A stretch of 10,056 bases of DNA from JAIPEK01 sp041685935 (GTDB lineage Bacteria; Desulfobacterota; Desulfobacteria; Desulfobacterales; Desulfobacteraceae): assembly GCA_041685935.1 (NCBI GenBank), contig JAWLES010000091.1, forward strand, positions 1-10,056, given 5' to 3'. The notes beneath the pieces were generated by a model. That model worked only from the letters and a program-made list of their open reading frames with translations, was not told the DNA's origin and ran no database searches. A program made the translations under genes and the position numbers. This document shows positions 6,990 to 10,056 of this stretch, one piece after another; position 1 is the stretch's first letter, and the number at the start of each line of letters is the position of its first letter.

Positions 6990-7859
6990 TTACCAGGCAC
7001 ATTTCATTACTGCAGCACAGACCCCGTTCCGGTTGTTGGACGGAACCGTTTCAAAGCATTTCTTCAGGCCGGATGGTGCATTCTCCACCACAAAACCCGT
7101 ACCTGCCCATTCAAGCAGATCCAGGTCGTTGTAGTCATTACCGACAGCAACCGCATTTTTCCTGGCGATTCCGAGCCGTCGTGCAAGAAATGCGGCAGCG
7201 GAGCTTTTGCTGACACCGCTGCTGAAGACCTCCACCCAGACCGACATCCTGTCCAAAGGGGATGTGGCCGTGATCACACTGTATTCAGCAAGGCTCTTTC
7301 TGATTTGATCCAGGGTCCTTGTCATATTTCCGGAAACCGGGAGAACCGCAAGCAGCTGGGTTGCCGTGCCGAACCGCCCAAGAGCGTCCATTCCGTCCAA
7401 AGGCGCACATTGGCTCTCATAGAGCCCGAGCCTTGTATAAAAATCAGGATTTTCATCCCCCCGGGACCTGTACAGAAAGTATCTTGAATCCGGAAACGGC
7501 CTGTGAACCATATAATCAAGCCCCAGTTTTTCAAAGCAGCTGCCTGCTTTCACCACGTCCGATCCGTGAAGGTGGGTGGCCTGAACCATGCTCAATCCGG
7601 GATATTCCATAATCCCGGCCCCGGTTGAAAAAATAACGTAATCCACAGGCAGGTGCTTCTTGGATTTACCTGCGGAACCCGTAAAGCCAAGTGAGGCCAT
7701 CAGCCTGCTGAAAGAGTACTCAGAGCGGCCGGTGGCCAGAATCCTTGTAACCCCGGACGCCTCAAGCCCTCCAAGGGCATCGAGATCCCTTTTGGACAAG
7801 GTCCTGTCATCCCGAAGCAGAGTGCCGTCCAGGTCCGTCACAAAAAGTCCTTTACCCAT
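6990..7859 (-). CDS. HAD-superfamily phosphatase, subfamily IIB (Cof-like)
   Basis: A 289-residue HAD hydrolase expected to dephosphorylate a small phosphorylated metabolite, often a sugar phosphate. Motif I is DLDGT at 9-13 with nucleophile D9 and acid/base D11; motif II is ATGR with T43; motif III is K218 in GVSKSSA; motif IV is GNDYND at 240-245 with D242 and D245. The region between motifs II and III (about 75-205) is the C2B-type cap typical of subfamily IIB. The ATG at 7857-7859 is chosen because AGGGG lies seven bases upstream and the protein then starts just before motif I. A TTG at 7914-7916 would add 19 residues but has no ribosome site. The cap decides substrate and cannot be read by eye. 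It is convergent with the esterase gene and divergent from the unknown gene. Confidence 0.92.
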   Translation of the reverse strand: MGKGLFVTDLDGTLLRDDRTLSKRDLDALGGLEASGVTRILATGRSEYSFSRLMASLGFTGSAGKSKKHLPVDYVIFSTGAGIMEYPGLSMVQATHLHGSDVVKAGSCFEKLGLDYMVHRPFPDSRYFLYRSRGDENPDFYTRLGLYESQCAPLDGMDALGRFGTATQLLAVLPVSGNMTRTLDQIRKSLAEYSVITATSPLDRMSVWVEVFSSGVSKSSAAAFLARRLGIARKNAVAVGNDYNDLDLLEWAGTGFVVENAPSGLKKCFETVPSNNRNGVCAAVMKCAW

Positions 7860-7866
7860 GCATATA

Positions 7867-7871
7867 CCCCT
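7867..7871 (-). promoter_or_regulatory. Ribosome binding site of the HAD phosphatase
   Basis: On the minus strand the sequence reads AGGGG followed by seven bases and the ATG at 7857-7859. This supports the shorter start over the upstream TTG at 7914-7916, which has no Shine-Dalgarno. Confidence 0.6.
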
Positions 7872-7898
7872 GTCCGGTTCATTCCGGTCAAAAAATAA

Positions 7899-8444
7899 GT
7901 GAAAAAATTTTTTCAATATGATATTTCTGCTTTCATGAGCTCATTTCCAGATTCAACAAAACACCCGGCACCATTTGCAAACACCCATATAAAGAGGCTG
8001 CTTGCCTGCTATAACCTCAGCTATCACAGGGAAGACACCTGTACGGAATATTTTCTCACCGCACGGGAGACCCTTGAAATAATCTCCTACTCACTTGTGA
8101 TGTCATACTCCTTATCCACAAAAAACATGTGCATCGTGAAGTTTCATCCCGAACTCCATACCCGGACCGATTCCAAATACCTTTCTTCTGCATGCCTCTC
8201 CCTGATGATCCAGCATTTTGCAAAAGAGTACCTGCTTGATCCGGGTACAAAAATAACCCTGAATACACAGCCGGATGTATTCAGCAACTTTTATGCAAAG
8301 CTCGGGGATTTCAATTTCCATATCCTGAGGCACTGTCTTGGAGACACCCTGGAACTGATAAGCGACTTTCACCCGCTTGACATAAAAACTGATGCGGTCC
8401 GGAAACAGACTTTTTCAGACGGCTGCCCCGCTTTTCTTGTATAG
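7899..8444 (+). CDS. Hypothetical protein, unrecognised
   Basis: A 181-residue soluble-looking protein with six cysteines (37, 48, 78, 99, 146, 176) that do not form a recognisable metal-binding pattern, and no membrane helix or signal peptide. I do not recognise a family. The stretch ITLNTQPDVFSNFYAKLGDFNF (119-140), after a helix-like segment with SSACLSLMIQHFAKE, loosely resembles the end of a GNAT acetyltransferase, where an F-Y-x-K-L-G-F motif is common, but the acetyl-CoA loop (Q/R-x-x-G-x-G/A) is not visible, so this is only a hint. The start is uncertain: GTG 7899 lies in a palindrome and ATG 7935 (residue 13) is the alternative; neither has a good ribosome site. The long open frame with no competing gene supports it as coding. 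Confidence 0.7.
   Translation: MKKFFQYDISAFMSSFPDSTKHPAPFANTHIKRLLACYNLSYHREDTCTEYFLTARETLEIISYSLVMSYSLSTKNMCIVKFHPELHTRTDSKYLSSACLSLMIQHFAKEYLLDPGTKITLNTQPDVFSNFYAKLGDFNFHILRHCLGDTLELISDFHPLDIKTDAVRKQTFSDGCPAFLV
7900..7915. repeat. Perfect 16-bp A/T palindrome between divergent genes
   Basis: TGAAAAAATTTTTTCA is its own reverse complement. It lies between the HAD phosphatase start (7859, minus) and the ATG at 7935 of the unknown gene, and overlaps the GTG at 7899 proposed here as that gene's start. A-tract palindromes bend DNA and could be a binding site for a dimeric regulator or part of an UP-like promoter element, but no function is shown. Because of the symmetry, both strands can be read as a near-identical start of M-K-K-F-F. 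Confidence 0.6.
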
Positions 8445-8457
8445 CCCGAGGCGGCAA

Positions 8458-8484
8458 ACCATCCGGGTAAAACCGGAGTCTGGT
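8458..8484 (+). terminator. Possible weak hairpin terminator after the unknown gene
   Basis: ACCA-TCCGG pairs with CCGGA-TGGT around a GTAAAA loop, with a three-base GTC bulge. It lies 14 bases after the stop at 8444 in the gap between two convergent genes. The tail that follows has only a broken T run (CTTTTATT near 8494-8501), so termination would be weak or factor-assisted. Confidence 0.35.
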
Positions 8485-8497
8485 GTAAAAATAACTT

Positions 8498-9244
8498 TTA
8501 TTCCCCTGACATGCCCTGAATCAAGGCCAGAACGTTTTTACCCAGTACCCTGTGGTTGTACCCGCCTTCGAGCAGGGCGAAGCATCCGCCCCGGTTTCGG
8601 TCCGCAGCGTTTCTGACCATCCGGCCGATATAATGGTAATCATCCGTGAGCAACAAGCCGCCCCAGTCTTCCGCATGGTTGTCGAACCCTGCTGAAATAC
8701 CGATGATATCGGCTGCACACTCTTCCATTTCCCGTTCGACCTTGTTGAGATATGTGTCCCGGCTCCCGGCGTCAGGGTTGAAAATGGCGGCATATCCTCT
8801 GTCCTCAAGGATATTCACGGTGCCGTCCCCGTAATGGTAATCGATATCCAGCACATACGCGGTGCTGATTTCCCGGTTAATTTTCAGCGATTCAAGAGCC
8901 ACTGCCATATTATTAAAGTAGCAGAACCCCCAGCTTCTGCCTGCAGAGGCATGATGGCCGGGCGGGCGGACAAGACCCATGCTCGGCTCCTTCAGCCCGG
9001 TCCGCGCGGCCTGGACCGCCCCGCCCGCAGACAGCACTGCCACAGGGTACAAACCTTTTCGCATGACATCATCTATATGGTGTGCCGCGTGAACCGCTTC
9101 CACCTCTTCATGTCCGGCGGGCTCAGCCTTGACAAACTCCACATGGGGGGAGATCTCTTCCACAATCGCCTCCATTCTTCCTTTGGCAGCCGCCGGATCA
9201 GATGCATACACCTCATAAAACTGTTCATGAAAAAAAACTTTCAT
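8498..9244 (-). CDS. Histone deacetylase-like zinc amidohydrolase (AcuC/acetylpolyamine aminohydrolase superfamily)
   Basis: A 248-residue cytosolic zinc enzyme of the arginase-deacetylase fold that removes acetyl or related acyl groups from amines. Signature residues are RPPGHHA (93-99) with the relay histidines H97 and H98, GFCYFNN (106-112), DIDYHYGDGT (133-142) with likely zinc ligands D135 and H137, SAGFDNH (184-190) with the third ligand D188, and GGY with the transition-state Tyr229. It is shorter than AcuC or acetylpolyamine enzymes (roughly 340-380 residues), so several surface loops are missing. The usual His after the zinc-binding His is Tyr138. The ATG at 9242-9244 has GGGAG eight bases upstream. 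It follows the glycerate kinase gene after 97 bases on the same strand. The real substrate (acetyl-lysine protein, polyamine or small molecule) cannot be decided. Confidence 0.92.
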   Translation of the reverse strand: MKVFFHEQFYEVYASDPAAAKGRMEAIVEEISPHVEFVKAEPAGHEEVEAVHAAHHIDDVMRKGLYPVAVLSAGGAVQAARTGLKEPSMGLVRPPGHHASAGRSWGFCYFNNMAVALESLKINREISTAYVLDIDYHYGDGTVNILEDRGYAAIFNPDAGSRDTYLNKVEREMEECAADIIGISAGFDNHAEDWGGLLLTDDYHYIGRMVRNAADRNRGGCFALLEGGYNHRVLGKNVLALIQGMSGE

Positions 9245-9252
9245 CTTCTCTT

Positions 9253-9257
9253 CTCCC
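9253..9257 (-). promoter_or_regulatory. Ribosome binding site of the deacetylase-like gene
   Basis: On the minus strand GGGAG stands eight bases before the ATG at 9242-9244, confirming that start. Confidence 0.6.
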
Positions 9258-9279
9258 GCTCAAATCATTATCAGAACCG

Positions 9280-9300
9280 GTCCCGCCCGCCGGGCGGAAC
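9280..9300 (-). terminator. GC-rich hairpin between glycerate kinase and deacetylase-like genes
   Basis: Read on the minus strand, GTTCCGCCC pairs with GGGCGGGAC around a three-base GGC loop, giving a nine-pair stem with one G-U pair. On the plus strand the same position is a C-A mismatch, which suggests it acts in minus-strand RNA, downstream of the glycerate kinase stop (9340) and before the deacetylase-like gene. There is no U tract after it, so it may be a factor-dependent terminator, an mRNA-stabilising stem, or just a GC-rich palindrome. Confidence 0.35.
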
Positions 9301-9339
9301 AAATACCTCCATACAGGGGCCCGGCAGCCTGATACGTCC

Positions 9340-10056
9340 CTACTTTACAAGAATCACCCGCATATCCATAACATTTGTAAATGTAGGCCCGGTTTTATAC
9401 AGATCCCCGGCCGCTTCAAGCAAAGGATATGCGTCATGGCCGTCAAGGTGATGCCGGGCATCAAATCCCGATTTTTCCGCACGCCTTTTCGAGGACGTAT
9501 CCACCAACCCGCCTGCTGCATCAGTGGGGCCGTCGGTTCCGTCCGTTCCTGCACTTAACACTGCGATATTATCCAGTCCTGCAATATCCAGGGCACACTT
9601 CAAGGCGAACTCCTGGTTCCTTCCCCCTTTTCCCGGGTTTTGGAGGGTTACGGTGGTTTCTCCGCCGGACAGCAGACATGCCGGCGGTGAAACACCATGA
9701 GCCCCCGCCTTAATGCTCAGGGCGATTCTGACATGTTCACCTGCTGCATCCACTGTTTCGCCGCTCACATCATCCGAAAGGATATAAGGATGATACCCGA
9801 GAGCTTCGGCTTTTGCTGCAGCAGCTTTTAAAGCATCCATGCCGCATGCGATAACCGCATGGAATGTATTATCAAATACAGGGTCGCCGGGCTTCGGAGT
9901 TTCCCGCACCCTTTTTTCCGCTCCCTTTTTCAGATGTTTTTGAACCGATACCGGAAGCCGGGATTCGAGGCCGTAACCATGAACAATTTCCATACACTGT
10001 TCAAACGTGCCCGGGTCGGGTACTCCCGGACCGGAAGCAATAATGTCAAGGTCGTT
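9340..10056 (-). CDS. Glycerate 2-kinase, GckA/MOFRL family (partial, 5' end outside window)
   Basis: The C-terminal 238 residues of a glycerate kinase of the GckA/GLYCTK type, which phosphorylates D-glycerate to 2-phosphoglycerate and feeds serine, glyoxylate or sugar-acid breakdown into glycolysis. The frame is open to the right edge and begins with NDLDIIASGPGVPDPGTFE, matching the family's conserved IASGPT-PDPTT segment, so an internal ATG at 9993 is not the start. Then come TPKPGDPVF, CLLSGGETTVT, GKGGRNQEFAL and AGTDGTDGPTDAAGG, which belong to the C-terminal MOFRL domain. Full-length members run to roughly 420-450 residues, so about the first 200 lie beyond the window. Two positions of the motif differ here (GPGVPDPGT). 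It is upstream of the deacetylase-like gene on the same strand. Confidence 0.93.
   Translation of the reverse strand, partial: NDLDIIASGPGVPDPGTFEQCMEIVHGYGLESRLPVSVQKHLKKGAEKRVRETPKPGDPVFDNTFHAVIACGMDALKAAAAKAEALGYHPYILSDDVSGETVDAAGEHVRIALSIKAGAHGVSPPACLLSGGETTVTLQNPGKGGRNQEFALKCALDIAGLDNIAVLSAGTDGTDGPTDAAGGLVDTSSKRRAEKSGFDARHHLDGHDAYPLLEAAGDLYKTGPTFTNVMDMRVILVK

Noticed and set aside
6969..7487. A 172-codon plus-strand open frame opposite the HAD gene
   Set aside because: It is antisense to a HAD phosphatase with all four motifs, and is rich in Cys, Pro and Arg as expected of a shadow frame.
7860..7916. TTG at 7914-7916 as start of the HAD phosphatase
   Set aside because: No ribosome site precedes it, the added 19 residues are not family-like, and ATG 7859 has a good Shine-Dalgarno.
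8834..9451. A 205-codon open frame on the plus strand opposite the deacetylase-like gene
   Set aside because: It runs antisense across two well-supported genes and the gap between them, and its protein shows no recognisable pattern.
1..10056. Mobile elements, CRISPR, tRNA or rRNA genes, and defence systems
   Set aside because: I saw no transposase or integrase motifs, spaced direct repeats, cloverleaf-like sequences or known defence-gene domains on either strand.

Overview
The window looks like a chromosomal, mostly housekeeping stretch from a Gram-negative bacterium, most likely a member of the Desulfobacterota (former Deltaproteobacteria, Desulfobacteraceae-like). This is inferred from the protein sequences, the moderate GC content and the gene order phoH-like, 7TM-HD phosphodiesterase, ybeY, pdxJ. 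No search was possible, so the taxonomic call is tentative. There are no RNA genes, insertion sequences, CRISPR arrays or phage genes that I can support.

Left part (1-1583): the 3' end of an unrecognised plus-strand gene meets, head to tail, a minus-strand pair made of a CvpA-family membrane protein gene followed by mazG (nucleotide pyrophosphohydrolase). The two overlap by 13 bases and mazG uses a TTG start. An A+T-rich gap of 113 bases separates this pair from the next operon, which is transcribed in the opposite direction and presumably has its own promoter there.

Centre (1584-5963): a tight plus-strand operon of four genes. It encodes a PhoH/YbeZ-type ATPase, a PgpH-type 7TM-HD cyclic-dinucleotide phosphodiesterase, the rRNA-maturation endonuclease YbeY, and the vitamin B6 enzyme PdxJ. 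The genes overlap or nearly touch. The most unusual feature of the window is here: the phosphodiesterase gene runs about 100 bases into ybeY in another frame, giving the phosphodiesterase a charged tail encoded over the YbeY N-terminus. PhoH and YbeY are functionally linked in ribosome maturation in other bacteria.

Right part (5964-10056): a set of loosely spaced metabolic genes. These are an HSL-type alpha/beta hydrolase (plus), a HAD-IIB phosphatase (minus), an unrecognised 181-residue protein (plus) divergent from the HAD gene, a compact histone-deacetylase-like amidohydrolase (minus), and the C-terminal two thirds or so of a glycerate 2-kinase of the MOFRL type (minus, running off the right edge). 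A perfect 16-bp A/T palindrome lies between the divergent HAD and unknown genes.

I found no convincing new multi-gene system. The observations worth a second look are the long out-of-frame overlap, the unknown protein with its palindromic upstream region, and the deacetylase-like enzyme beside glycerate kinase.
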